Assembly: GCA_964632485.1 (NCBI GenBank)
Contig: CAZWDO010000008.1
Span: 151,290-168,453 of the forward strand
Length of the DNA: 17,164 bases
DNA from: CAZWDO01 sp964632485 [NCBI: uncultured bacterium]
Lineage (GTDB): Bacteria; JAGOEH01
Reading direction: 5' to 3'
Below the pieces are notes generated by a model. It was given only the letters and a program-made list of their open reading frames with translations. It was not told where the DNA came from and ran no database searches. The translations under genes and the position numbers were made by a program. Of the stretch, positions 1-8,429 are shown piece by piece (position 1 is the stretch's first letter; each line of letters starts with the position of its first letter).

Positions 1-302
1 GTTTGAATAAAATAACGGTCCAGGACCAATAAATCTTGAAACGGAAGGTTGAGGGGAGGATTAAAATGAGTAAATTCCATTGAGATATCCACCAGATAAT
101 GAGAATCAGGTAAGTCCCTGTTGTTGAGCAGATAATACGCCTTGAAGGTTTTTTCCAGCGCTTGATGACAGTTGAACGACGCCAATTGGATCAAGCATTG
201 GTGGCGTGAGAGTTCGGCCACTCTTAAGTCTTGACCTGCAAAATAGAGCCATTGCCTGACCTGTTCAATATGTGTTAATTCTTGCGGATTATTTTGATCC
301 AT
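1..302 (-). CDS. HEPN-domain protein, 5' part only (runs off left edge)
   Basis: The frame opens at an ATG whose first base is at 302 and stays open to the left edge, giving 100 codons of an incomplete protein. Residues 16-60 look like the first two helices of a HEPN domain: a W-L-x-F-A-x-x-D-L-x-V-A-E-L helix, then F-N-C-H-Q-A-L-E-K-T-F-K-A, the usual HEPN signature around a conserved Gln-Ala-x-Glu-Lys. HEPN proteins are often RNases or the toxin half of HEPN/MNT toxin-antitoxin pairs. The diagnostic R-x4-6-H motif would lie beyond the edge, so activity cannot be judged. No MNT-type nucleotidyltransferase is visible beside it on the right; a partner could be outside the window. No clear Shine-Dalgarno sequence precedes the ATG. 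It lies 42 bp after the tag stop on the same strand. Confidence 0.75.
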   Translation of the reverse strand, partial: MDQNNPQELTHIEQVRQWLYFAGQDLRVAELSRHQCLIQLASFNCHQALEKTFKAYYLLNNRDLPDSHYLVDISMEFTHFNPPLNLPFQDLLVLDRYFIQ

Positions 303-344
303 TTATGACTTCTGAGTTGGAGATTTTAGTATTTATATTCTTTC

Positions 345-926
345 TCATTCAGCTTGAATTGATAAAATTTCCGGGTAGCGGAAACAGGAAAGAAGGTGGT
401 CATTGACCATGCCGACAGCCTGAATATGCGCGTATATCGTGGTGGAACCTAAAAATTTGAAACCTGTCTGTTTGAATTCGCGACTGATAATATCCGATAG
501 GGGAGAAGTGGGCGGTATCTGGGATTGATCCGTCCATTGGTTATTAATAGGCGACCCATTGGAAAAAGACCAGAAATAGTGATTGAACGTCCCATGTCTG
601 GCTTGAAGTTCCAGAAAAAGGTTCGCATTATGGACAATAGCTTGTAATTTAGCGCGGTTGCGGATAATCCCCGGGTTAGTGAGCATCCGATCGATTTCCT
701 CCGTTTGAATGGCGGCGACCCGTTGGGGATCGAATCCGTGAAACGCGGCGTGCAGGTTTTCCCGTTTGTTCAGCACTACCGCCCAGGAGAGACCTGCCTG
801 CAGCGCCTCCAGGCACAGGAACTCGAAGTGAAGGCGGTCGTCATGCACCGGCGTTCCCCATTCCGTGTCGTGATAAGTGATCATTCGGGGAGAACTTTCG
901 CACCACGGGCATCTGATTTTTTGCAT
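345..926 (-). CDS. tag: DNA-3-methyladenine glycosylase I (Tag)
   Basis: This base-excision repair enzyme removes 3-methyladenine from alkylated DNA. The 193-aa length matches the family (E. coli Tag is 187 aa). The N-terminal C-P-W-C and the Y18-H19-D-T-E-W-G motif, together with the C-terminal V-N-D-H-L-L-S-C, supply the zinc-binding Cys/His set. The C-L-E-A-L-Q-A-G-L-S-W helix carries the family Glu (E40) and Trp (W48) that line the base pocket. G-F-K-F-L-G-S-T-T-I-Y near residue 155 is also typical. The ATG directly follows the TAA of the SGNH hydrolase gene, with a good AGGA ribosome site about 7 nt upstream, so it is probably co-transcribed. Its base composition is less AT-rich than the glycan genes, so it looks like a host gene that now sits at the tail of the glycan operon. 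Confidence 0.95.
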   Translation of the reverse strand: MQKIRCPWCESSPRMITYHDTEWGTPVHDDRLHFEFLCLEALQAGLSWAVVLNKRENLHAAFHGFDPQRVAAIQTEEIDRMLTNPGIIRNRAKLQAIVHNANLFLELQARHGTFNHYFWSFSNGSPINNQWTDQSQIPPTSPLSDIISREFKQTGFKFLGSTTIYAHIQAVGMVNDHLLSCFRYPEILSIQAE

Positions 927-2129
927 TTATAATCCTTTTTGGTTTGAGGTATCTTCCGCAGGCTCGATTGTCTTGAAACAGTGATTATAAATCATTTCCG
1001 CGCAGAGTTTTTGTCCGAATGCATTCAAATGCATATCGTAAGTATAATAAGTCGTTGTAATGGGATATAATTTTAAAGTATCCCGCAAATCTATAAAATT
1101 GATAGAATTAAAACTACAGAATTCTTCTATTGTATTATAGATGTAATTTTTATCGATAGATAAGGAATCAATTTGATGGTGTTTTAAATATTGTTTGAAT
1201 AGTATATCATCTATTTCTTCACGGGGTGGTATCATCATGATTATGAGCTGAGCGTTGAATTCACGGGTAATTCGGTTTAATTCGGCAAGATGTCTAATAC
1301 TTTCCTCAAGTCCTTGTTTCATGATAATATTGGTAGTATCATAAACACACTGCTGCTTGTCGGGTTGACTGGAATACAGGATACCGGTTTTGGAAAGCAA
1401 AGATTGCGGTAGTATTTGTTTCAGTTTAATATCTAAAAAAGAAATCAATGCGGATTTTGAACGCAATTTTAGCAAGAAACGTCGAAAAGACATTTTTTCA
1501 TACTCTATATTTTTTTTGTTCAGCTCTTCGAGAGTAAGAATTCTAACATTTCCCAAATTGTCCTTATTTAGGGTGTTGACCAGATTGCCATTGATCACTG
1601 TCATTGGAGAAAAACGGGTTGAATAGAAATCATCAATAGGATCATTGACGACCGAAAAACCAACAACGATTGCGCTGAGTCGTGTCGGCCTAATTTTGTC
1701 CAATATCCGTTTGACGAAACGACAATACTGATACGGTGCCCAACCTGGCACGCCGCCCTTGAGTACTCGAATGCCGGAAAGCTTTTCAAGTAGAGTTCCA
1801 AAACGGGACTGATAATCGACGTATCCAAACAAATAGCTATCACCAATTGTAAAAATGAGGGAATTAGTTGCAAGTGAATCGATTGAAACATATTGATCGA
1901 ACATGTTAAGTTGGTTGGTAAATAGCTTATATTCAAATTCACTTTTTTTGTGAATAGCAGAAAAATTAGCATTGAGCTGATATCCCAATGTATCGTCATA
2001 AATGAACAGATGTGGTGGATAATACTCTGTAGATATTGTAGTATAATTTACAAAAATCCGAAATACTAATTCAATAACAATAAAAAAAAATAATGTGATA
2101 ACTGATATAAAAATAATAATTTTTTTCAA
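927..2129 (-). CDS. Membrane-anchored SGNH/GDSL-type hydrolase
   Basis: A 400-aa protein with an N-terminal Lys-Lys plus one hydrophobic anchor (residues 4-23), so it is probably tethered to the inner membrane facing out. The SGNH blocks are present in order: I-G-D-S-Y (Ser98), G-G-V-P-G-W near 125, V-V-N-D (Asn162), and near the C-terminus D-M-H-L-N-x-F-G (Asp365, His367). Such proteins in polysaccharide loci remove or transfer acyl groups, often O-acetyl, on sugars; the substrate here is unknown. The start is a TTG directly after the in-frame TAA of the flippase gene. It is supported by an AGGG about 8 nt upstream (2138-2141) and by the lack of any Met until the middle of the protein. It has zero spacing to both neighbours, indicating tight coupling. 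An AlgJ/AlgX-like acetyltransferase role is an alternative. Confidence 0.8.
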   Translation of the reverse strand: MKKIIIFISVITLFFFIVIELVFRIFVNYTTISTEYYPPHLFIYDDTLGYQLNANFSAIHKKSEFEYKLFTNQLNMFDQYVSIDSLATNSLIFTIGDSYLFGYVDYQSRFGTLLEKLSGIRVLKGGVPGWAPYQYCRFVKRILDKIRPTRLSAIVVGFSVVNDPIDDFYSTRFSPMTVINGNLVNTLNKDNLGNVRILTLEELNKKNIEYEKMSFRRFLLKLRSKSALISFLDIKLKQILPQSLLSKTGILYSSQPDKQQCVYDTTNIIMKQGLEESIRHLAELNRITREFNAQLIIMMIPPREEIDDILFKQYLKHHQIDSLSIDKNYIYNTIEEFCSFNSINFIDLRDTLKLYPITTTYYTYDMHLNAFGQKLCAEMIYNHCFKTIEPAEDTSNQKGL

Positions 2130-3362
2130 TTATAAAACCCTAATAATATTTAAGCTTAATATAAAATATAAACCGCTCCAAATAACATTAGTTAGGAAGG
2201 TTAACCAGGCAGAAGCAAGTATTCCATATACAGGTATCAGATAAAAGTTTAATATTAAATTAATACATCCAGTAAATAATGATATAGTTAGAAAATAATT
2301 TGGATGTTTAAATGTAACAATACGTTGAAAAGGTACACCCAATGAAAAAATAAAAAGTCCAGAAACTAATGGAAAAATTAAATTCTTTGAACTAAGGTAT
2401 GATTTATTTGTAATCGTGGCAATAAAAAAATCTTTAAAACTGAATATAATAAGCAGTATCACTAATCCAAAAAAAAATTCATATTTGAGAGTCTTTTTTA
2501 CTAATTTGACAATATCAATAAGCATATTTTTATTCCATAAATGAGCAATTTTAGGGTATAGTACGAACTCTAAAGGTTGCAGTAAAACAAGAATCAAATT
2601 AGCAACGGAATAGACGGCTGCGTATTCTCCCAATTTTTTGGCATCGAGTAAATGAATGATAATGAAACGGTCTCCGGAATTTAGAATAAAACCGAAACTT
2701 GAACCGATTAAAATTGGAATACTATATTGTAACATTCGTTTAAGATCGATAATTGCCAATGAACTCATTTTAGTATTTAATAATTGAAAAAGCAATGTCC
2801 CTATTGTTGAAATAATTAAAAATATTATAACCGGTCTAAGGGAACCAAAAATTTTAATTATTAGATAGCAACCGATTAATTCAATAAAAAAATTGCATAG
2901 TTTGATATACAAAAGGCAGGAGAATTTTCTTTTACCAAGTAAAAAATTAAAGAGCAATTGATCAAAAGTAAAAGAAATTAACCAAATAATTATCAGCCAA
3001 TTAAACTCCTTGATAGTTGTTCCAAAGATTAAATATGAAAAATCAAATACCCATGGCAAAATCAAAAGTGGTATGGATGTACAAGCTATGATTACAGAAG
3101 TTGTAACAAGTCTTTCAAAATCATGTTTTTCATCCATAAAGCGAATAATCGATAAAGAGAGACCCAGTGATAAATATGGAGCAAATAGAGTCAGGATTAG
3201 TTTAAATTGATTGTAAATTCCAAATTCCCATTTACTCAATAGGGTGAGTATTGGGATAAGCAGGAAACTTTTAGAACTTATAATAAAATTTATTGCATAC
3301 GATAAAAAAATATCGTTGCTAAATTTTAATTGCAAACCATTAAATAGGAATGTTTTGTTCAT
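2130..3362 (-). CDS. Wzx-type oligosaccharide flippase (MOP superfamily)
   Basis: A very hydrophobic protein of about 410 aa with roughly 12 membrane segments and few acidic residues, the pattern of the polysaccharide transporter branch of the MOP superfamily. Family members flip lipid-linked sugar units from the cytoplasmic to the periplasmic face of the inner membrane. The G-x-Y-x-A-V-Y-S-V-A-N segment in the middle (G-E-Y-A-A-V-Y-S-V-A-N) and the preceding S-G-D-R-F-I-I motif are characteristic. I chose the ATG at 3362; a TTG at 3374 in frame would add four residues, and neither has a strong Shine-Dalgarno sequence. The stop codon abuts the TTG start of the SGNH hydrolase. The gene name wzx is not assigned because the glycan is unknown. 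Confidence 0.85.
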   Translation of the reverse strand: MNKTFLFNGLQLKFSNDIFLSYAINFIISSKSFLLIPILTLLSKWEFGIYNQFKLILTLFAPYLSLGLSLSIIRFMDEKHDFERLVTTSVIIACTSIPLLILPWVFDFSYLIFGTTIKEFNWLIIIWLISFTFDQLLFNFLLGKRKFSCLLYIKLCNFFIELIGCYLIIKIFGSLRPVIIFLIISTIGTLLFQLLNTKMSSLAIIDLKRMLQYSIPILIGSSFGFILNSGDRFIIIHLLDAKKLGEYAAVYSVANLILVLLQPLEFVLYPKIAHLWNKNMLIDIVKLVKKTLKYEFFFGLVILLIIFSFKDFFIATITNKSYLSSKNLIFPLVSGLFIFSLGVPFQRIVTFKHPNYFLTISLFTGCINLILNFYLIPVYGILASAWLTFLTNVIWSGLYFILSLNIIRVL

Positions 3363-3458
3363 AATAGAAAACAATTCATGATTATATCTTTAGATATTTA
3401 TTGTCTAAAATATTGTTTAAAAACATAAAATTTAAAATAATATTTAGAAATTACGACT

Positions 3459-4136
3459 CTAATCAGATGACGCTTTGTTTGCTTCAATAAAAAAAGCAAT
3501 AGAATTATTAAAGAAATATTTATTATTGGCAAGAAAGAATAAAATATTCCAGATGAAAGGAATTTTATCAACAATACAATTTGGAACAAAAAATGGGAAT
3601 TTTGGTAACGGATTATATCCAATAATATTATATTTATAATATGGTTTTAAAGCTTCCTCTATTTCTGATAATCCTAAAAATCCAAGTTTTACTTTAAAAT
3701 TAGAATGATGCTTATTAAAAAACATAATAAAAAGTTTTCCATCCGGCTTTAGAAGTTGATTGACTTTTGATAAAAAAACTTTATAGTTAGGAGTGATATT
3801 AATGATACCAATAATAAAGATAATATCAAAGGAATTATTAATAAATGGTAGCTCATTAAAATCTGCTTTAATTGCTTTAAAATCGGGATTTAGTTTTGAT
3901 GCAATTTTTAAGTCAGTCTCATCAATATCAATACCGAATTTAGTATTAGAGGGTGATAAAAAAGATATAATTGCTCCGGGACCACATCCGATATCCAAAA
4001 TTTTTTTTCCTGTAATTTGTAATAACTTAGTAATAATAAAATATCGGATATCAATATTGTCACCCCAATAATGATAAAAGTCAATTGATTTCCAGTATGT
4101 TTTGATAGCTTTAATGGTTTTTTTTTGGGAATTCAT
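3459..4136 (-). CDS. Class I SAM-dependent methyltransferase
   Basis: A 225-aa protein with the Rossmann methyltransferase fold. Motif I is I-L-D-I-G-C-G-P-G at residues 46-54, followed by an acidic strand end (G-I-D-I-D, about 68-72) that would bind the SAM ribose. A D-F-N-E-L-P-F segment and a F-D-I-I-F-I-I-G strand follow, then L-L-K-P-D-G-K-L. The type (UbiE/Methyltransf_11-like) fits small-molecule or sugar O-methylation. It sits between the B12-binding radical SAM gene and the flippase gene, with 96 bp to the latter. The substrate cannot be told from sequence. A shorter open frame inside this gene (3398-3622) is a shadow and is not annotated. Confidence 0.85.
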   Translation of the reverse strand: MNSQKKTIKAIKTYWKSIDFYHYWGDNIDIRYFIITKLLQITGKKILDIGCGPGAIISFLSPSNTKFGIDIDETDLKIASKLNPDFKAIKADFNELPFINNSFDIIFIIGIINITPNYKVFLSKVNQLLKPDGKLFIMFFNKHHSNFKVKLGFLGLSEIEEALKPYYKYNIIGYNPLPKFPFFVPNCIVDKIPFIWNILFFLANNKYFFNNSIAFFIEANKASSD

Positions 4137-4151
4137 ATATAATCTTTAGAC

Positions 4152-5648
4152 TTAAAATTGTTTATTAAATTGTTTAGTGTAAATTTTTCGTATATCGTAT
4201 GAGAAATATTTTTTATATCTGTTTAGTATAATAAATAAATATTTGTAAAAAAGTGAAAAAATTTTATTATCAAAAATAGTAACAAATACGCGCATAAGAA
4301 GAATTTTGCTTATCCATGTTGGCAATCTAGAAATGGCCAAACAAATAAGTTTCAAATATGTAACATTTTTTATTGAAAATTCATTTGATTTTTTTTCAAA
4401 TATTTCCTTTATTTCATCATGTATGAATCCATCTCGCATTGCCCAATCATAGAGTTGAGTCCCCTGATAAAAAGTTAATGAAAATGATTGCATTATGTAA
4501 GGTTTCTGCAATTGTAAAATCAGGCGAGCTGTTTGTAATAAATCATCTTTTGTTTCATAGGGGTTATCAAAAATAAAATCATATCTTTTTCGTAAATTAA
4601 ATTTCGATAGAAAATGATCGACTTCAATTACTTTTTGGTTGCTAATATTCCGTCTGTAAATTTCTCTCTTTACACGTTCACTACCGGTTTGTATACCCAT
4701 GTGGACTTCTCGTAAGCCAGCATATAGTAACGATTCAATTTTTTCTTGTGTAATAACTGCTGGAGATCCAAGCACTTTAAAAGGTAAATCTATTTTTGCC
4801 TTATATAATTTTGAAAACTCATCAATAATTTGAAAGCCATTTGCGAGAAAATTATCATCATTTATATAAATAAATTTAATAAATGGAAATTTATGGGTAA
4901 TGTATGTTAATTCATCGATCATCCCTTGGGGTGTTTTAGATCGAAAAACATTTTTTTCACCGCTATATATTGAGTTTATCCGATTATTACAACAATAGGT
5001 ACAACCATGCATGCATCCTCGTGTGAAAATAACTGTAAAAGCCTTTGCATTAATTTCAAAATCAGTATGAAGTTGGTTTTTGATTATCTCAAAAGTAACC
5101 GGTACTAATTGGTTTTGATGTCTAATATAGTGGTTCTCAAAATCGAAATCTTGGAAATGATCAAGTTCATTATCACGCATTAGAGGCAGCAAAGGATTAT
5201 GAAAAACCTGGTTATTTTTAAAATATGATATATTTTTGCATAATTTTAGATCTGTATTATTTATAATACTTTGAATAAATTCTAAGAAACCATGTTCTCC
5301 TTCACCACGATAAATATAATCGACATTATGCGGAATATTTTCTGGAAAAACAGTAGGATGAATTCCACCCCATATTACAATGGCCTGGGTGTTTATTTTT
5401 AAGTAATTGGTCAATTGTTTTGCTCGAAAAAAATCATTAGACATTACCGAAATGCCAATAACTCTTGACATTGAACTAACTGATTTCAGAGAATTTAATA
5501 TTTGATCAGTGAACAATTCATTCGAATCATACATGTTATCAGGCAACATAAATATTAATTCAGTATGAATTCCATGATTTTTTAAATATGATGAAAGGAA
5601 GCGAATACCAGGATTTGAAAAATAAAAACTTATTAGCGTGATTCTCAT
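4152..5648 (-). CDS. B12-binding-domain radical SAM protein
   Basis: A 498-aa two-domain enzyme. Residues 1-125 resemble the cobalamin-binding fold of BchE-type radical SAM proteins: an alternating N-terminal strand and helix, a G-I-S-V-M-S strand near 65-70, W-G-G-I-H-P-T at 93-99, and Y-R-G-E-G-E at 113-118. The radical SAM cluster motif C-M-H-G-C-T-Y-C follows (Cys212, Cys216, Cys219), inside F-T-R-G-C. These enzymes make a 5'-deoxyadenosyl radical and often methylate unactivated carbon; others do ring formation or rearrangement. In this setting a sugar or lipid-carrier modification is likely but unproven. A GGGT site lies about 5 nt before the ATG. There is only a 10-bp gap from the FemAB-like gene. 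Oxygen-sensitive chemistry suggests anaerobic or microaerobic life (inference). Confidence 0.9.
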   Translation of the reverse strand: MRITLISFYFSNPGIRFLSSYLKNHGIHTELIFMLPDNMYDSNELFTDQILNSLKSVSSMSRVIGISVMSNDFFRAKQLTNYLKINTQAIVIWGGIHPTVFPENIPHNVDYIYRGEGEHGFLEFIQSIINNTDLKLCKNISYFKNNQVFHNPLLPLMRDNELDHFQDFDFENHYIRHQNQLVPVTFEIIKNQLHTDFEINAKAFTVIFTRGCMHGCTYCCNNRINSIYSGEKNVFRSKTPQGMIDELTYITHKFPFIKFIYINDDNFLANGFQIIDEFSKLYKAKIDLPFKVLGSPAVITQEKIESLLYAGLREVHMGIQTGSERVKREIYRRNISNQKVIEVDHFLSKFNLRKRYDFIFDNPYETKDDLLQTARLILQLQKPYIMQSFSLTFYQGTQLYDWAMRDGFIHDEIKEIFEKKSNEFSIKNVTYLKLICLAISRLPTWISKILLMRVFVTIFDNKIFSLFYKYLFIILNRYKKYFSYDIRKIYTKQFNKQF

Positions 5649-5658
5649 GATACCCTAG

Positions 5659-6780
5659 CTATTGTATATTAGTTCTTTTAGTTAAATAAACTGATTGTCG
5701 ATTTTTGTTGTACATATTTTTAATTAAATTTAAAAAATAAAAAAAAGTTTTGTTAAAATGCTTTGTGTATGTAAAATAATCGATTCGATTATCAGACCAT
5801 TTTTTTTTATATCGCAACAATCCCTCTTCCTTTTTGGTTGTTGGATAAACTGGTATCCCAGTTAGATCATAGATTTTAATTTGATTCTTTATAGCCCAAT
5901 TAATAGCTCCCCAAACTAGCAAATCATTAACATTCCATTTTTCATAATAAGATTGGTTAGATTGGCATGAGGCAATTTGATAAGAAATTCCATTAAAACA
6001 GAAAAGTGACATTGCCGCGATAATTTTATTATTTTTAATAATTTTAAAAGAAATTATTCCTTTGATTAATGCAAGATTCTGTAACATTACTTTTGTAGGC
6101 ATGTGAATGATATACTCAGATTTAATGCGTTGACGGTTTTCATTGATTAATCTGTGGTATTGATCTAATTCGTTAAGTTTTAATATAGAGAAAGAGAGAT
6201 TCTGTCGAATAGATTTATTAATATCTTTACGGGTTGAACTTTTAAATATTGACATAAAATTTGATTCATCTAACCCTGATAATTCAAGAATTAGCGTACT
6301 GCATTGTTTAGATTGAAAATTCTGATCAATAAAATTTTGCTCTGGTTGTATGCAATTTTTATAACAGTTTAAGGCTAAATCAGATAGTATAGTCATGCTA
6401 ATAATTCTATATCTATGAGCAATTTTATCAACTTGTTTAAAAAGACTTTTAAAAATTTGGTTTTTAAATCTATTGTCTAAAATTATTGGACCATTGTTTA
6501 AATAACCAAATTTCAAATTGTATTCTCTAAAGACTGAAATTAATGAACCAATAAGCGGAAATCGATTTATAATATGATGATGAAGATATTCATACCACAT
6601 TAACATCATACCAACAACTTTTTCTTTATAAGTACATGTAATGTAAATTGGTATCCCAATCTTGCTTGAATAAATGTAATTTCCCCATGCTTCTGTTTGA
6701 TATAATGTAGCATGTGGAGATACTGCCAATATTTGATACCAATTATGAGGTGGAGTTTTAATATAAATTTGTGTTTTCAT
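5659..6780 (-). CDS. FemAB-like GNAT acyltransferase
   Basis: A 373-aa protein with the double-GNAT layout of the FemAB family. Seen directly: an N-terminal L-Y-Q-T-E-A-W-G segment (26-33), S-T-R-K-D-I-N-K-S-I-R at 182-192 (the family's basic helix), N-D-L-L-V-W-G-A-I-N-W-A (285-296), Y-D-L-T-G near 305, and E-G-L-L-R-Y-K-K-K-W near 319-328. Known members transfer an amino acid from aminoacyl-tRNA to an amine, classically on lipid II; relatives occur in exopolysaccharide loci, including PEP-CTERM/exosortase-linked ones. No PEP-CTERM or exosortase gene is visible here. Together with the deacetylase upstream, which could expose a sugar amine, an aminoacylated glycan is a reasonable guess, but only a guess. 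Its ATG directly abuts the TAA of the methyltransferase gene. Confidence 0.85.
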   Translation of the reverse strand: MKTQIYIKTPPHNWYQILAVSPHATLYQTEAWGNYIYSSKIGIPIYITCTYKEKVVGMMLMWYEYLHHHIINRFPLIGSLISVFREYNLKFGYLNNGPIILDNRFKNQIFKSLFKQVDKIAHRYRIISMTILSDLALNCYKNCIQPEQNFIDQNFQSKQCSTLILELSGLDESNFMSIFKSSTRKDINKSIRQNLSFSILKLNELDQYHRLINENRQRIKSEYIIHMPTKVMLQNLALIKGIISFKIIKNNKIIAAMSLFCFNGISYQIASCQSNQSYYEKWNVNDLLVWGAINWAIKNQIKIYDLTGIPVYPTTKKEEGLLRYKKKWSDNRIDYFTYTKHFNKTFFYFLNLIKNMYNKNRQSVYLTKRTNIQ

Positions 6781-7443
6781 TTAAATATTATTATCAATTT
6801 TATTTAATTTTTCCATTATATAAAAGTAATGATAATGATTTAGAATTGGAGATATTTCCTTAATAATTTGAAAATATTTTAATAAATGAATTTGCAATTT
6901 TCTTTTTGAATAATTTTTTCGACCCATTTCCCAATAGTGTTCTCCCTTAAATTCAATTTTTTTAAAAAAATAAGGGATTCTTATTAAAAAACTAAAATAT
7001 AGTTTACGTAATAAAATATCGAATAATGGTACTTTTATTATTATTTCAAAAGCAGCAGAAGAGTAAGGAATAGAAATGACTAAGTTTTTTTTTGAAATTC
7101 GATGTAATTCTTGAAGTGCTTTTTCAAGGTCTTCCCATGGAATATGCTCAAGTACTTCACTTACTAATATTAAATCATAAGAATTGTCATCAAAAGGTAA
7201 CTTTCTGATATCTGCCAAATAATCTGGCAATAAATTTTTGTCAAAATCACATGTATCAATATTAAATCCATTTTGTCTTAAATAATTTGATACGGTTTTA
7301 TTACCAATTCCAATTTCAAGGATACGACTTGGATTCAATGATTTAACTATGTCAATTTGATAATAATATGAGATAAACCTTAACAAATCATCGTAATTTT
7401 TATAATAATGATCACTTGGTACTTGTATCTGATAATCGTTCAT
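6781..7443 (-). CDS. Class I SAM-dependent methyltransferase
   Basis: About 220 aa from the ATG at 7443; a TTG at 7455 would add four residues and has no better ribosome site. Motif I is I-L-E-I-G-I-G-N at 41-48, with the third Gly of the usual pattern replaced by Asn. Then come a D-T-C-D-F-D acidic loop, an L-P-F-D-D-N-S-Y-D-L-I-L-V-S-E-V-L-E-H-I segment (82-101), and a helix E-L-H-R-I-S-K-K-N-L. This is the Methyltransf_11/UbiE-like pattern. It lies between the sulfotransferase gene and the FemAB-like gene, with no gap to the latter. It probably methylates a sugar or lipid intermediate; the specific substrate is not recognisable. Confidence 0.83.
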   Translation of the reverse strand: MNDYQIQVPSDHYYKNYDDLLRFISYYYQIDIVKSLNPSRILEIGIGNKTVSNYLRQNGFNIDTCDFDKNLLPDYLADIRKLPFDDNSYDLILVSEVLEHIPWEDLEKALQELHRISKKNLVISIPYSSAAFEIIIKVPLFDILLRKLYFSFLIRIPYFFKKIEFKGEHYWEMGRKNYSKRKLQIHLLKYFQIIKEISPILNHYHYFYIMEKLNKIDNNI

Positions 7444-7474
7444 TTGCAATGGCAATAATAATTTTTAAAATTTT

Positions 7475-8275
7475 TTATAGTGTATTTAATTCTGGATAAA
7501 ACATTTTAATATACTGTTTAGATTGCAAAGGAAGTTCAATCGATACATCTTTTTTGCAGTATTCTTTAAATAGTTGATAGATTTTATTATATTCGAAATT
7601 GTCAGCTCTAAAACCACTTCTTAACAGATTTACTTTATGATCTAAGAATTCACTAATAATATCCTGTAAAATTTTATCTTCCTCTTCAATTTTAATTATT
7701 AATATATTTAAATTATTATATTTGATGATTAAATGGTTTTTTAAAAATTCATAATTATAAATGTTAATATTTGTCGATTTATAAAATTCTATTCTGAACC
7801 AGTCAATATAATTATCATCAATATATCGTTTGAATACATTGCTTAATAAGCAGTTTTTGTGTGAAATTTTTCTAAATTTAGTAAAATCTTTGAAAAAAAA
7901 GGAGGATATTAATCTATCGATTGGATTTCTTACAATGCTAATAATTTTTATAGGTTGCTTGTTAATAAAGAATTGTTTGTACAGTGCATCACAATAGTAT
8001 TTAGGGAATACATTATATAAGTGTCCATTAGGTGGATAAAGATAATGATGATGAAATACTTGTAATGAGGTAGATTCTTTTATTGATCTATAAAATGAAG
8101 AGGAACCAGTCTTTTCTTGCGAATATATCAAAATAGGTAATTGAGTATTAATAGCAAGTTTAATATTTATAAAATAATTATACAATATGGGATATAAATC
8201 AAAAATTTTAAGAGCAAAATATTTGGTCTTGGTGATTTTATGGGAACTTGTTCGATTAATTTGTAGATAGCTCAT
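7475..8275 (-). CDS. Sulfotransferase-like protein (capsular polysaccharide type)
   Basis: A 266-aa protein with both PAPS-binding signatures of cytosolic-type sulfotransferases. The 5'-phosphosulfate loop is S-Q-E-K-T-G-S-S-S-F-Y-R-S-I at 52-65. The 3'-phosphate region is S-I-V-R-N-P-I-D-R-L-I-S-S-F-F at 113-127, with the conserved Arg116 and Ser124. The Q-x-K-T-G-S-S-S form resembles the small bacterial family described as putative capsular polysaccharide synthesis proteins. It would add sulfate to a sugar hydroxyl or amine. It is the first gene of the left operon; no clear Shine-Dalgarno or promoter is visible upstream, where a transposon relic begins within about 160 bp. PAPS synthesis genes are not in the window. 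A non-sulfotransferase role for this fold cannot be excluded. Confidence 0.75.
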   Translation of the reverse strand: MSYLQINRTSSHKITKTKYFALKIFDLYPILYNYFINIKLAINTQLPILIYSQEKTGSSSFYRSIKESTSLQVFHHHYLYPPNGHLYNVFPKYYCDALYKQFFINKQPIKIISIVRNPIDRLISSFFFKDFTKFRKISHKNCLLSNVFKRYIDDNYIDWFRIEFYKSTNINIYNYEFLKNHLIIKYNNLNILIIKIEEEDKILQDIISEFLDHKVNLLRSGFRADNFEYNKIYQLFKEYCKKDVSIELPLQSKQYIKMFYPELNTL

Positions 8276-8429
8276 AATAATTTTTCATTGTAATAAGTAT
8301 TTTGTAACACGTCAGGTATAACGTAAATTTTTTTTGATTAGTCATTTTTATCTGGACTCCGTGTGGAAAATTGATTATATTATCCATATAAACAAACCGA
8401 TAGACGTCCAAACCCAATCTTTAAGCTCC

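Noticed and set aside
3398-3622. A 74-codon minus-strand hydrophobic frame
   Set aside because: It lies mostly inside the methyltransferase gene in another frame and reads as a shadow of AT-rich sequence.
8276-8340. Promoter of the left operon before the sulfotransferase gene
   Set aside because: The region is AT-rich and offers only weak partial -35/-10 matches, so no site can be defended.
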